Assembly: GCF_007997015.1 (NCBI RefSeq)
Contig: NZ_VOSM01000003.1
Coordinates: forward strand, 124,001-188,000
Reading direction: 5' to 3'
DNA length: 64,000 nucleotides
DNA from: Lujinxingia vulgaris
GTDB taxonomy: Bacteria; Myxococcota_A; Bradymonadia; Bradymonadales; Bradymonadaceae
Within the stretch, counting starts at the first letter, position 1, and every line of letters starts with the position of its first letter. The notes beneath the pieces are model-generated. The model was not told the origin of the DNA. It did not search any database and saw nothing but the letters and a program-made list of their open reading frames with translations. The position numbers and the translations under genes are program-made. Below, in pieces: positions 1 to 8,572 of this stretch.

Positions 1-33
1 GTTGTTGAACGACGCCGTGGCCACGGAGGGCCC

Positions 34-1299
34 ATGTCGAGCGATCTTCTCTCCAACCTGACTCGCCGGGCGAGTGGCGAAAGCCGCGATAGCGTTGCCG
101 GCCACAGCGAACGCCGCTGGGATATCTGGCTGCTCTTCTTCGTAGGGGCGCTGGTGACCTACGGGCTGGTGATGCTCTATTCGGCCAGCGCCGTGATGGC
201 CAGTCAGCGCATGGCGGCGCACAACGTGCTCCTCTGGAGCCAGACCCAGCGTGTGGTGCTCGGGGTGGGGCTTTTGATCTTCGCGCTGCAATTCGACTAC
301 CGCTGGTACAAGCGCCTGGTCTACCCGATCCTGCTGGGCACGGTGCTCCTGCTGACCCTGGTAGCCATCCCGGGCATCGGGGTGGTGCAGAACGGCGCAC
401 GGCGCTGGTTTAGCCTGGGCGGGCTCTCCTTTCAGCCGGCCGAAGTGGCCAAGCTCACCGCCGTGATCTTTATGGCCTACTCGGTGAGCAAAAAAGCCAA
501 ACGAATGGGCTCGTTCACCATCGGGTTTTTGCCCCATCTGGTGATCATTGGACTTATGGTGGGGCTTTTGATGCTGCAGCCTGACTTCGGCAGCTCGGTG
601 ATCCTCATCAGCATGATGATGCTGCTGCTCTTTGTGAGCGGGGCGCGCTTCTCTTACCTGCTCGTGATGACCCTCTGCGGGGCGGGGCTGGCCTATGTGG
701 CGATCAGCAACAGCGAGTATCGCATGAAGCGCATCCTGGCCTTCCTCGATCCGTGGAGCCACCGCCAGGACATCGGCTACCAGATCAGCGAGTCGCTCAT
801 CGCCATTGGCGCCAGCGGGCTCTCCGGCCGGGGGCTGGGGAACGGAGCCGGGAAGCTGGGCTATGTGCCCGAGCTCTGGAACGACTTCATCGGCACGATC
901 ATCGCCGAGGAGCTCGGTTTTATCGGCGTGGTGGTGTTGCTCTCGCTCTTTATCGGCATGCTCTGGCGCGGCTACCGGGTGGCGTTCAACGCGGTTGATC
1001 CTTTTGGCATGTACCTGGCGTTTGGCATCACTTCGCTCTTTGCCCTGCAGGGGATGGCCAATCTCTTTGTGGTCACCGGCATGTTGCCCACCAAAGGGCT
1101 CACCTTGCCCTTCGTGTCCTTCGGGGGCACCTCGATGATTATCAGCCTCTTTGCGATCGGCATCGTGCTCAACATCTCGCGCAATGAGGAAGATACCTGG
1201 GAGCGCGAGCGCGATCTTCGCGCCGCGCGCCGTGAAGAGCGCCGCTGGGAGCGCAAGCGCCGCAACATCCTCAAGCGCCGCGATGATCTTCGAAGCTAA
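34..1299 (+). CDS. ftsW: FtsW, septal peptidoglycan glycosyltransferase (SEDS family)
   Basis: This is the SEDS-family membrane protein that polymerises lipid II into glycan strands at the division septum, working with a class B penicillin-binding protein. The 421 residues hold about ten hydrophobic segments from residue 31 onward. The family signature GGLSFQPAEVAKL is near residue 130, and the conserved loop with DIGYQISESL and GNGAGKLGYVPE is near residues 245-290. A basic tail rich in Arg and Glu closes the protein. murG follows after 27 bases, as in most dcw clusters. A GGAGGG stands three bases before the ATG, which is tight, and the frame stays open to the window edge, so a start further upstream cannot be excluded. 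The second SEDS gene of the window (30.6 kb) sits with PBP2 and MreBCD, so this copy is assigned to division. Confidence 0.95.
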   Translation: MSSDLLSNLTRRASGESRDSVAGHSERRWDIWLLFFVGALVTYGLVMLYSASAVMASQRMAAHNVLLWSQTQRVVLGVGLLIFALQFDYRWYKRLVYPILLGTVLLLTLVAIPGIGVVQNGARRWFSLGGLSFQPAEVAKLTAVIFMAYSVSKKAKRMGSFTIGFLPHLVIIGLMVGLLMLQPDFGSSVILISMMMLLLFVSGARFSYLLVMTLCGAGLAYVAISNSEYRMKRILAFLDPWSHRQDIGYQISESLIAIGASGLSGRGLGNGAGKLGYVPELWNDFIGTIIAEELGFIGVVVLLSLFIGMLWRGYRVAFNAVDPFGMYLAFGITSLFALQGMANLFVVTGMLPTKGLTLPFVSFGGTSMIISLFAIGIVLNISRNEEDTWERERDLRAARREERRWERKRRNILKRRDDLRS

Positions 1300-1326
1300 C
1301 TCGCTCACTGATGCACGGAACTCCTC

Positions 1327-2451
1327 ATGACATCTCATTCGCAGACCCCTCCTCATCTGGTGATCGCCGGAGGCGGCACCGGTGGTCACCTCTTTCCCGG
1401 GGTCGCCGTGGCCCAGGCGTTTGAGCGCCTCGCTCCCGGGGCGCGCGTCACCTTTGTGGGCACGGAGCGGGGCATTGAGGCTCGCGTCATCCCGAAGCTG
1501 GGCTACGATCTGGAGCTCGTCGATGTGGTGGGCCTTAAGGGCAGCGGGGCGCTGGGGCTTGCGCGAGGGCTCGCGCGCCTGCCTCGAAGCGGTCTTCAGG
1601 CCCGAGGCATCGTCAAGAGGTTGGCCCCCACTGCGGTGGTGAGCGTCGGGGGCTATGCGGCGGGGCCGATCACGCTGGCCGCCGCGCTCAGCGGTGTGCC
1701 CGCCGCGCTGATGGAACAAAACGCCATCCCGGGGCTCACCAACAAGCTCCTATCCCGGGTGGTAGACCACGCGTTTTTGACCTTTGAAGAGAGCGCCGAG
1801 CATCTCGGTGGCGTCTCGCACTCGGTGCCGGGAAATCCGGTGCGTGAAGAGCTGCTGACGCTGGCCCGCACCTTTACCTACGAGCCCCCGGCGGCTGCGG
1901 GGCCCTTTCGCGTCCTCATCATCGGCGGCAGCGGCGGGGCAGGGAGCTTCAACGAACACCTCCCCGGGTGGTTTAAGGCGATGGGGGCTCTGCAGTCGCG
2001 CCTTGAGGTGCGCCACCAGGCCGGTCGCAATCGCGCCGATGCGGTGCGCCCGCGCTACGAGGGCTTTGAGGGCAAGGTCGTGGTCGAAGAGTTCATCGAT
2101 GATATGGCGGAAGCCTACCGCTGGTGCGATCTTCTGATCTGCCGGGCCGGCGCCACCACCATCGCCGAGGTTCTTAACCTGGGCCTCCCGGCGATCTACG
2201 TTCCCTTTCCCCAGGCCGCAGATGATCATCAGCGCTTCAACGCGCGCTCGGTGGTCGAGGCCGGCGCCGGCGTCATGCTCGACGACTCCGAGTTGGGATC
2301 CGAGCGATCCGTTAACCTGCTCGCCGGCCTGATGCGAAACCCCGAATCGCTCGGTCGCGTCGCTGCAGCGGCGCGCCGACGAGGACGTCCGGACGCCGCA
2401 GAGACCATCGCGAGCGCTTTGCTGGCCATGGGACGCGGTGAACTACCCTGA
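1327..2451 (+). CDS. murG: MurG, lipid II synthase (GlcNAc transferase)
   Basis: MurG adds GlcNAc from UDP-GlcNAc to lipid I on the inner face of the membrane and so makes lipid II, the substrate of FtsW and RodA. The 374 residues have the GT-B fold. The N-terminal glycine-rich motif GGGTGGHLFPG lies near residues 16-26. The second half begins with LIIGGSGGAGSFNE near residue 200. The nucleotide-sugar site CRAGATTIAEVLNLGLPAI is near residues 273-290, followed by PFPQAADDHQ. The length is normal. It directly follows ftsW. A nested inverted repeat stands 30-70 bases after the stop, so the ftsW-murG transcript may end here. Recognition is certain; the ATG has only a weak upstream ribosome-binding site. 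Confidence 0.96.
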   Translation: MTSHSQTPPHLVIAGGGTGGHLFPGVAVAQAFERLAPGARVTFVGTERGIEARVIPKLGYDLELVDVVGLKGSGALGLARGLARLPRSGLQARGIVKRLAPTAVVSVGGYAAGPITLAAALSGVPAALMEQNAIPGLTNKLLSRVVDHAFLTFEESAEHLGGVSHSVPGNPVREELLTLARTFTYEPPAAAGPFRVLIIGGSGGAGSFNEHLPGWFKAMGALQSRLEVRHQAGRNRADAVRPRYEGFEGKVVVEEFIDDMAEAYRWCDLLICRAGATTIAEVLNLGLPAIYVPFPQAADDHQRFNARSVVEAGAGVMLDDSELGSERSVNLLAGLMRNPESLGRVAAAARRRGRPDAAETIASALLAMGRGELP

Positions 2452-2483
2452 ACGGGGCTTAAAGTAATACTTTTGAGGCAAGA

Positions 2484-2532
2484 TTTCAGGCCTAAGAACC
2501 CTCTTGAGGGTCGCCTGAAAATCTGAATTTTT
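2484..2532 (+). terminator. Nested inverted repeat after murG, likely terminator
   Basis: Outer arms TTTCAGGC (2484-2491) and GCCTGAAA (2513-2520) enclose an inner stem ACCCT/AGGGT (2498-2511) with a tight loop. A run of five T follows at 2528-2532. The T-run begins seven bases after the stem, later than in a textbook terminator, so attenuation or a cruciform site are alternatives. Confidence 0.5.
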
Positions 2533-2560
2533 GCTTCAGGTCTTTCGTGTATCGTATTGA
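2531..2560 (+). promoter_or_regulatory. Possible promoter for murB-ddl-ftsQ
   Basis: TTGCTT at 2531-2536 and TATTGA at 2555-2560 are 18 bases apart in an AT-rich stretch just past the presumed terminator. The -10 match is only partial. A promoter is expected here if transcription stops after murG. Confidence 0.25.
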
Positions 2561-2767
2561 AAATTAAGGGGAAATTGTGTGGCAAAGAACGGGTTGCGAC
2601 GCCTGCGTGCTCGTGTATTCTTTGCCTCGTCTTAAAGGCGGAACCTACGAACACACCAACGACGGGCGGCCACGCTGAGCGAGTACAAAACCATAGCCTG
2701 GCAGCACCCGTCAGCGCCGCTGGACGAGCGTCTGGAGCGTTTTGCCAGCGAGGCTCGCCAGAGCAGC

Positions 2768-3679
2768 GTGAGCGCCGACGAGCCTCTTTATCGTCGCTCG
2801 TCGTTGCGCATCGGTGGCGCGGCCAGGCGTTTCGTAGAGGTGGGTTCTCTCGAAGATGCGATGCTCTTGCTTGCGGCGGTCGGGCCTGACTGGCGCCGCC
2901 TGGTCTGGGTCGGGCTCGGAAGTAACACGCTCTTTCCCGACGAGGGCATCGACGGCGTTGTGGTTCGCATGAGCGGAGAGCTGGCCACCTGGCAGCTTGA
3001 CGCTTCGAGGGCAACGGTCGGAGCCGGCGCGGTGAACGCGCACCTTGTGCGTGGATTGCTGCGCGAGGGTTGGGTAGGCGCGGAGTTTCTCTCGCTTATC
3101 CCGGGCACCTTCGGCGGTGCCGTCGCGCTGAATGCAGGCACCCGCGAGCGTGAGCTCTCGGAAGTGCTGGAGAGCTGCACGCTGGCTCGCGTCGACGAAG
3201 AAAAGGGCGCCTGGCACGTGGGAACGTACCCGGCCTCCGAGTTGAAGTTGAGCTACCGCCATGCCGGTCTAAGCGACGGCGATGTGGTGCTCAGCGGAGT
3301 GTTAAAGGTGGAGCGCGGCGACGTCGAAGAGGCGAAGTCGCGGGTGCGGCAAGACAAGGAACGTCGCAATCGCACCCAGCCCTACCGCCTGGCCAGCGTC
3401 GGCAGCACCTTTGCGAACCCGCAGGGTGATTTTGCCGGCCGCCTTATCGAGGCCGTCGGGCTTAAGGGACACCGCGTTGGCGGAGCGCAGATCAGTGAGC
3501 TGCACGCCAACTTCTTTATCAACGCCGGTGACGCAACGGCGGCCGACTTCATCGCCCTGATGGCGTTGGCCCGACACCGGGTACGAGAAGAGTTTGGAGT
3601 GGAGCTTCGCCCGGAGGTCCGCTTCGTCGGGTTTGACGGGTGGGCGCAACTTATCGAGCAGGAAAAATCGCTAAGGTGA
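2768..3679 (+). CDS. murB: MurB, UDP-N-acetylenolpyruvoylglucosamine reductase
   Basis: MurB is the cytoplasmic FAD enzyme that reduces UDP-GlcNAc-enolpyruvate to UDP-MurNAc with NADPH. The FAD-binding motif SLRIGGAAR, the GSNTLFPDEG stretch, and LIPGTFGGAVALNAG near residue 110 mark the family. The C-terminal domain has GSTFANPQGDFAGRLIEA and ISELHANFFIN. The C-terminal catalytic Glu is likely in EVRFVG. The start is doubtful. The GTG given here leaves only about 11 residues before the FAD motif, whereas family members usually have 20 or more. The same frame is open back to 2636 and reads like a typical N-terminal helix (DERLERFASEA). That stretch has no ATG, GTG or TTG, only a CTG at 2675. 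ddl follows after six bases. Confidence 0.93.
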   Translation: MSADEPLYRRSSLRIGGAARRFVEVGSLEDAMLLLAAVGPDWRRLVWVGLGSNTLFPDEGIDGVVVRMSGELATWQLDASRATVGAGAVNAHLVRGLLREGWVGAEFLSLIPGTFGGAVALNAGTRERELSEVLESCTLARVDEEKGAWHVGTYPASELKLSYRHAGLSDGDVVLSGVLKVERGDVEEAKSRVRQDKERRNRTQPYRLASVGSTFANPQGDFAGRLIEAVGLKGHRVGGAQISELHANFFINAGDATAADFIALMALARHRVREEFGVELRPEVRFVGFDGWAQLIEQEKSLR

Positions 3680-3685
3680 ACACGG

Positions 3686-4666
3686 ATGTTCAGCGAGCTT
3701 GATGTCACAACATTTCGGGGAAAGCCCGTCGGTGTCATTACCGGCGGCGACTCGCCAGAGCGCGAGATCAGCCTGAAGACCGGCGCTGCGTTTGAGCAGG
3801 CGCTGCGCGCTCGCGGCTACGAGGTCACCGTCTACGATCTGGCCACCGACGTGGCGCGTCTGGTGGGCGATAAGCCGGCAGCCGTGATCATCGGAAGCCA
3901 CGGGGGGCTTGGCGAAAACGGCTCTCTGCAGGGTCTGTTGGAGTGCGTGGGGATTCCCTACACCGGAAGTGGGGTGCTGGCCTCGGCGTTGGCGATGGAC
4001 AAGGCACGGGCCCGCGAGGCGGTTGCGGATGTGGGTGTGCCGGTCGCACGCGGCCTGGCGCTTCGCATGGGTGACATCGGCAAAAGCGATGCACGGGAGA
4101 TCGTAAGCCGCATCGAAAATGCAGGGCTGCAACTTCCGATTGTCGTCAAACTCAATGACGCCGGCAGCAGCTTCGGCGTGGCCATCTGCAACACCTCGGA
4201 GGAGCTGCAGGCGGCGGTCAGCGATCTTCGCACCCACCTCAGCGATGATCCGGCCTCGGCGCTTCTGGTCGAAGACTATATCGAAGGCCCCGAGTACACC
4301 GTGGGCTTCTTTGGTGAGGTGTGTCTGGGCGCCATTGAGATCACCGCCGCGAAGACCTTTTACGATTACGAAGCCAAGTACCAGAGCCAGCAGACGCGCT
4401 ATGACGCGCTGGAAGCGGGGCCGCTGCACGCGCGCCTCGAAGAGCTCGGGCGCCTGGCGTATCACGCGCTGGGGTGCCGGGGCGTGGCTCGCGTGGACTT
4501 CAAAGGGGATGTGACCACCTCCCAGGGACGTTTTCTGGAGGTCAACACCATCCCGGGGATGACTGCCACAAGCCTCGTGCCCAAGATGGCCGCGGCTCAG
4601 GGTGTGTCTTTTGAAGCGCTTGTGGAGTTGATGCTCTCCGGCGCAAGACTCGATCGCCGTCGCTAG
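3686..4666 (+). CDS. ddl: D-alanine--D-alanine ligase
   Basis: Ddl joins two D-alanines with ATP in the cytoplasm to make the terminal dipeptide of the peptidoglycan precursor. The 326 residues have the ATP-grasp order. GVITGGDSPEREISLKTG is at residues 12-30. GSHGGLGENGSLQGLLE, near residue 72, replaces the usual GxxGEDGxxQG. GSGVLASALAMDKA is near residue 95. KLNDAGSSFGV holds the ATP-binding lysine. The magnesium-binding end is RVDFKGD followed by LEVNTIPGMTATSLVPK. It lies six bases after murB, so the two are almost certainly co-transcribed, and ftsQ follows. Length and order are normal. DdlA versus DdlB type was not resolved. Confidence 0.95.
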   Translation: MFSELDVTTFRGKPVGVITGGDSPEREISLKTGAAFEQALRARGYEVTVYDLATDVARLVGDKPAAVIIGSHGGLGENGSLQGLLECVGIPYTGSGVLASALAMDKARAREAVADVGVPVARGLALRMGDIGKSDAREIVSRIENAGLQLPIVVKLNDAGSSFGVAICNTSEELQAAVSDLRTHLSDDPASALLVEDYIEGPEYTVGFFGEVCLGAIEITAAKTFYDYEAKYQSQQTRYDALEAGPLHARLEELGRLAYHALGCRGVARVDFKGDVTTSQGRFLEVNTIPGMTATSLVPKMAAAQGVSFEALVELMLSGARLDRRR

Positions 4667-4739
4667 GCAGCGTTGAGACTTCGACGTTACGCAGGTTGTG
4701 TTGCCGCATCGATTGCGGCGGATGTTGTGGGAGTAGGTA

Positions 4740-5618
4740 GTGTTTCAGAGACGTGCACATAATCGGCGAAAGCCGAGCCGGGAGCAGCGCGCTGCCAGCC
4801 GTAAAGAGACGGCATGGCTCTGGGCGCGTCGCCTGGGCACGTCGCTGGCGGTGATTGCCGTGGGCCTGGGGCTGCCCTACCTGGTGCTTCAGGGCTACAG
4901 CCACACCATGCAGAGCGAGTACTTCCAGGTGAACTACCTCGATGTTGAGGGGCTCAACTACCTGGAGGAGCGCGAACTTCTCGAAGCCGCCGAGCGCATC
5001 GCTGGCGAGAACATCCTCAACGTCGATCCGCGCCGCATTGAGAGCGCGATGAGCGGGCTTCCTTTCGTGCGCTCAGTCGATGTGGAGCGCCGCCTGCCCG
5101 ACCGTCTGCGCATCACGATTGAAGAATACGAGCCCGCAGCCCTGATCGCCGATGAGGGGATCTGGCTTGCGGATACCCGTGGTGAGGTATTTCTGGCGAT
5201 GGACAGCGCCCGTAGCATCGAGGGGCTCTGGGACCTTCCGCTGGTGACCGGGCTGACGCGTGCCGACCTCGTCGAAGATGAGGCCCGCCAGCGTCTGCTT
5301 GAGGCGCTCTCGGTGTGGGAGCTCTACCACGCGATGGAGCTCGATGAGCAGCAGCCCTTAAGCGAGCTGCACCTCGACGCGGCGCTGGGACTTTCCCTTG
5401 TGACCGCCGAGACGGGCACGGAGATTCGGTTGGGCTGGGGCCGCTGGCAAGATCGCCTCAGCCGATTGAAAGTCGTTCAGACCTCGCTGATTCGGCGAGG
5501 GATGGACGCGGAGTATGTGTTGATTGACCAGGAGCGCGACTTGAGTCGCGTGACTGTGGGGCCGCGCACCGAGCCATGGATGCGCGAGGACGCGGCCTCG
5601 ACCGGATCGTCGCCATAG
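4740..5618 (+). CDS. ftsQ: FtsQ/DivIB, division protein with POTRA domain
   Basis: FtsQ is the bitopic membrane protein that links early and late divisome proteins. The 292-residue product has a basic cytoplasmic N-terminus (about 30 residues), one membrane segment at about residues 31-52, and a POTRA domain starting YFQVNYLDVEGLNYLEERE. The characteristic LPFVRSVDVERRLPDRLRI stretch follows near residues 105-125, then the FtsQ/DivIB domain to about residue 275. The GTG start at 4740 is chosen because GGGAGTAGG lies just upstream. It sits between ddl and ftsA, as in many proteobacteria. The short acidic and Ser-rich tail is probably disordered. Confidence 0.93.
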   Translation: MFQRRAHNRRKPSREQRAASRKETAWLWARRLGTSLAVIAVGLGLPYLVLQGYSHTMQSEYFQVNYLDVEGLNYLEERELLEAAERIAGENILNVDPRRIESAMSGLPFVRSVDVERRLPDRLRITIEEYEPAALIADEGIWLADTRGEVFLAMDSARSIEGLWDLPLVTGLTRADLVEDEARQRLLEALSVWELYHAMELDEQQPLSELHLDAALGLSLVTAETGTEIRLGWGRWQDRLSRLKVVQTSLIRRGMDAEYVLIDQERDLSRVTVGPRTEPWMREDAASTGSSP

Positions 5619-5742
5619 GCGTGGCGACGACCGCTTGTAAGATGTGATGGACGTTCGTTTGTAGATGTTTCTGGACTCGTGATGGTCGCTACGTGGGGTG
5701 GCGAGGGCACGGGGTTCGGGCCGAGACCAGGGAAGGTGCGGT

Positions 5743-6975
5743 ATGGCGAATCGACGAAATGGTGAGATTGTTGTTGGGCTTGATATCGGGACGACCAAGA
5801 TCGCCTGCATCATCGGCGAGGTGACTCCCGAGGGGATCGATGTCATCGGGATCGGCTCGCACCCCTCCAAGGGGATGCGAAAAGGCGTGGTCATCAACAT
5901 CGACGCCACGATCAACTCGATCAAGAAGGCCGTGGAAGAGGCCGAGCTGATGGCCGGCTGCGAGGTGAACACGGTGCACGCCGGCATCGCCGGGGGCCAC
6001 GTGTTGGGCTTTAACTCCCACGGCATCGTGGCGATCAAAGACAAAGAGGTAAAAGGCGGCGACCTCGATCGCGTGGTCGATGCGGCCCGCGCGGTGGCCA
6101 TCCCGATGGATCGTCAGCTCCTGCACGTGATCCCGCAGGAGTACATCATCGACGAGCAGGACGGCATCAAGGAGCCGCTGGGCATGACCGGCGTGCGCCT
6201 GGAGGCCAAGGTCCACATTGTGACCGCCTCGGTGACCAGCGTTCAGAACATCGTCAAATGCGCCAACGCCTGCGGTCTCAATGTGGCCGACATCGTGCTG
6301 GAGCAGCTCGCCAGCAGCGAGGCGGTGCTCGGCTCCGATGAGAAAGAGCTCGGCGTGGCCGTGGTCGACATCGGCGGGGGCACCACCGACATCGCCATCT
6401 ACAGCCAGGGCAGCCTCGTGCACACCGCGGTGCTCTCGGTGGGCGGCAACCACCTGACCAACGATATCGCCGTGGGCCTTCGCACCCCGATGGCCGAAGC
6501 CGAGCGCATCAAGCAGCGTTACGGCTGCGCGATGACCGGCAAGGTCAGCGCCGAAGAGACCATCGAGGTGCCCTCGGTGGGCGGGCGTCCCCCGCGGATC
6601 TTGAGCCGCCAGATCCTCAGCGAGATCATCGAGCCGCGCGTCGAAGAGATCTTTGCCTATGTGGCCCGCGAGATCAAAGAGTCGGGCTGTGAGGATCTTA
6701 TCTCCGGCGGGGTCGTGATCACCGGCGGCACCACGCTGCTGGAGTGCATGCCGGAGCTCGCCGAGGAGGTCCTCGGGCTGCCGGTGCGACGCGGTGTGCC
6801 GCGCAACATCGGCGGGCTGGTCGACGTGGTGCGAAACCCGAAGTTCGCCACCGGTGTGGGCCTTGTGCAGCACGGCGCCAAGGCCCCCGAGCGGCTGCCC
6901 TTCGGCGATAACAACGGCAACCTCTACCAGCGCCTCACCACCCGCATGCGCGAGTGGCTCGCCGAGATGTTCTAA
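5743..6975 (+). CDS. ftsA: FtsA, actin-like membrane anchor of the Z-ring
   Basis: FtsA is an actin-fold ATPase that tethers FtsZ filaments to the inner membrane and recruits later division proteins. The 410 residues begin MANRRNGEIVVGLDIGTTK (phosphate 1 motif). They continue through the 1C subdomain and have VVDIGGGTTDIAIYSQG (phosphate 2) near residue 210 and the adenosine motif VVITGGTTLLECM near residue 328. The last residues, TRMREWLAEMF, form the amphipathic membrane-targeting helix. The ATG at 5743 has GGAAGG five to ten bases upstream. An in-frame extension to 5698 lacks such a site and is rejected. The gene is followed by a 216-base regulatory gap and then ftsZ. Confidence 0.96.
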   Translation: MANRRNGEIVVGLDIGTTKIACIIGEVTPEGIDVIGIGSHPSKGMRKGVVINIDATINSIKKAVEEAELMAGCEVNTVHAGIAGGHVLGFNSHGIVAIKDKEVKGGDLDRVVDAARAVAIPMDRQLLHVIPQEYIIDEQDGIKEPLGMTGVRLEAKVHIVTASVTSVQNIVKCANACGLNVADIVLEQLASSEAVLGSDEKELGVAVVDIGGGTTDIAIYSQGSLVHTAVLSVGGNHLTNDIAVGLRTPMAEAERIKQRYGCAMTGKVSAEETIEVPSVGGRPPRILSRQILSEIIEPRVEEIFAYVAREIKESGCEDLISGGVVITGGTTLLECMPELAEEVLGLPVRRGVPRNIGGLVDVVRNPKFATGVGLVQHGAKAPERLPFGDNNGNLYQRLTTRMREWLAEMF

Positions 6976-6980
6976 GTCGC

Positions 6981-7009
6981 TTGCTGGCCACCGGGCCCGG
7001 TGCTATCGT
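6981..7009 (+). promoter_or_regulatory. Possible ftsZ promoter with 14-base palindrome in the spacer
   Basis: TTGCTG (6981-6986) and TATCGT (7004-7009) are 17 bases apart immediately after ftsA. The spacer holds CACCGGGCCCGGTG (6989-7002), a perfect 14-base palindrome, which is where a repressor could bind. Promoter strength is a guess. Confidence 0.35.
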
Positions 7010-7126
7010 CGCGCGAAGTCTCAGCTTTATGTGGAAACAAGGCGCGGGGTACCACCGTTGTTCGTTGGCAAGAAGAGGGCGCGACGACCAAGTCCGTCCT
7101 TGCGGTAAGCGCGCCTTGAGGCGTAT

Positions 7127-7158
7127 CATCTGCGCCCGCCCACGGGTGGGCGCAGATG
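7127..7158 (+). promoter_or_regulatory. Stable hairpin in the ftsZ leader
   Basis: CATCTGCGCCC (7127-7137) pairs exactly with GGGCGCAGATG (7148-7158), and the stem extends inward through a G-T pair and three more pairs, leaving only a very small loop. No T-run follows. It lies 33 bases before the chosen ftsZ ATG and would sequester the alternative in-frame ATG at 7156. Confidence 0.6.
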
Positions 7159-7191
7159 TTCAGTTCTGACTCAGGAGTCCAGGGAAAAGGT

Positions 7192-8502
7192 ATGCTCGAG
7201 TTCGATGACGCCGATGTCTCAAACGCGGCAAATATTAAAGTGATCGGCGTGGGTGGGGGAGGTGGCAACGCCATCAACACGATGATCACCGAGGGGATCT
7301 CCAGCGTGGAGTTCATCGCGGCCAACACTGACCTGCAGGCGTTGGAGACCAACCTCGCCACGGTCAAAATTCAGCTTGGCGGCGCGCTGACCAAAGGGCT
7401 TGGCGCCGGCGCCAACCCGGACGTCGGTCGCAACTCGGCGCTCGAAGACCAGACCCGCATCGCCGAGGCGCTCAAGGGCGCCGATATGGTCTTTGTGACC
7501 GCCGGGATGGGCGGTGGCACGGGTACCGGTGCGGCGCCGATCATCGCGAGCATCGCCCGCGAGCAGGGCGCGCTGACGGTCGGCGTGGTCACCAAGCCCT
7601 TCCAGTTCGAAGGGCGCCGCCGCCGTCGCTCCGCCGATGAGGGCATCCGCAACCTGGCCAGCGCGGTCGATACGCTGATCACGATCCCTAACCAGCGCCT
7701 GCTGGCGATCGCCGGCGAGCAGACCACGATCCTGGAAGCCTTCAAGAAGGCCGATGAGGTGCTGCTGCATGCGGTTCAGGGGATCTCCGATCTCATTACC
7801 GTGCGTGGTCTGGTCAACGTCGACTTTGCCGACGTGCGTACGATCATGACCGGCAAGGGGCTGGCGCTGATGGGCACCGGACGCGCCTCCGGCCCGACCC
7901 GCGCCCTGGAAGCCGCCGAGATGGCGATCTCCTCGCCGCTGCTCGAAGATGTCTCGATAGAGGGCGCCACCGGCATCCTCGTCAACATCACCGGCGGCGT
8001 CGACATGACGCTCACCGAGATCAACGACGCGATGATGCTCATCGAGCAGGCCTCGCACGAAGACGCCAACATCATCTTCGGTAACGTCATCGAAGAAGAT
8101 ATGCGCGATGAGCTGATGGTGACCGTCATCGCTACGGGCTTTGATAAGCCGCGGGCCGAGAGCTCGGACTTCAGCGAGATGAGCCGTCGTCGCGAGTCGA
8201 CCACGCGTCAGTCGGCCCCGGTGGCCGCTGCTCCCCGTCAGGCTGAGCCGCCCCGTGCGCCGGCCCCCGTGGAGGAAGAAGAGGTGGTTGAGAGCGTGCC
8301 TGCGCAGCGCGGCGCGCCCGCCTACCAGAGCAGCCCGCGTTACGATCGCGGCGCGCAGGACTCGGTTACCGAACGTCGCGCGTCCTTCCTGCGCTCGAAC
8401 ACCGGCAGCCATGCGGTTCCCGGCGGGTTGAGCGCCACGGAAGAGGAAGAGATCGATACGCCGACCTTCCTTCGCAACTCGCGTCGCCGCAACGACTCCT
8501 GA
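7192..8502 (+). CDS. ftsZ: FtsZ, tubulin-like division GTPase
   Basis: FtsZ polymerises with GTP into the Z-ring at midcell. The 436 residues start [20 protein letters not shown]. The GTP-binding loop [10 protein letters not shown] is near residue 106, and the catalytic T7 loop NVDFADVR is near residue 205. A Pro/Glu-rich unstructured linker covers about residues 335-410. The C-terminal conserved peptide DTPTFLRN, which binds FtsA, is followed by a basic end. The ATG at 7192 has GGAAAAGG two bases upstream. An in-frame ATG at 7156 lies inside a strong hairpin and is less likely. The gene ends at a good terminator, closing the dcw cluster. Confidence 0.97.
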   Translation: MLEFDDADVSNAANIKVIGVGGGGGNAINTMITEGISSVEFIAANTDLQALETNLATVKIQLGGALTKGLGAGANPDVGRNSALEDQTRIAEALKGADMVFVTAGMGGGTGTGAAPIIASIAREQGALTVGVVTKPFQFEGRRRRRSADEGIRNLASAVDTLITIPNQRLLAIAGEQTTILEAFKKADEVLLHAVQGISDLITVRGLVNVDFADVRTIMTGKGLALMGTGRASGPTRALEAAEMAISSPLLEDVSIEGATGILVNITGGVDMTLTEINDAMMLIEQASHEDANIIFGNVIEEDMRDELMVTVIATGFDKPRAESSDFSEMSRRRESTTRQSAPVAAAPRQAEPPRAPAPVEEEEVVESVPAQRGAPAYQSSPRYDRGAQDSVTERRASFLRSNTGSHAVPGGLSATEEEEIDTPTFLRNSRRRNDS

Positions 8503-8525
8503 TCTTCGGGCGACGCGGTCGCTCC

Positions 8526-8557
8526 AAGCCCGCTCTCAATGGGAGCGGGCTTTTTTT
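8526..8557 (+). terminator. Rho-independent terminator after ftsZ
   Basis: AGCCCGCTC (8527-8535) pairs with GAGCGGGCT (8543-8551) around a short loop, followed by seven T. It ends the division cluster 16 bases before the next start codon. Confidence 0.93.
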
Positions 8558-8572
8558 GTCTTCGAGAACGCT

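Larger units (their letters stand above)
2452..2767 (+). other. murG-murB gap; AT-rich, no murC
   Basis: The 316 bases between murG and the first usual start codon of murB hold no complete gene. In most dcw clusters murC lies here. The first 180 bases are much richer in A and T than the surrounding genes and contain a nested inverted repeat and a weak promoter-like pair. The last 130 bases read well in the murB frame, so part of the gap may be the murB N-terminus. Confidence 0.6.
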
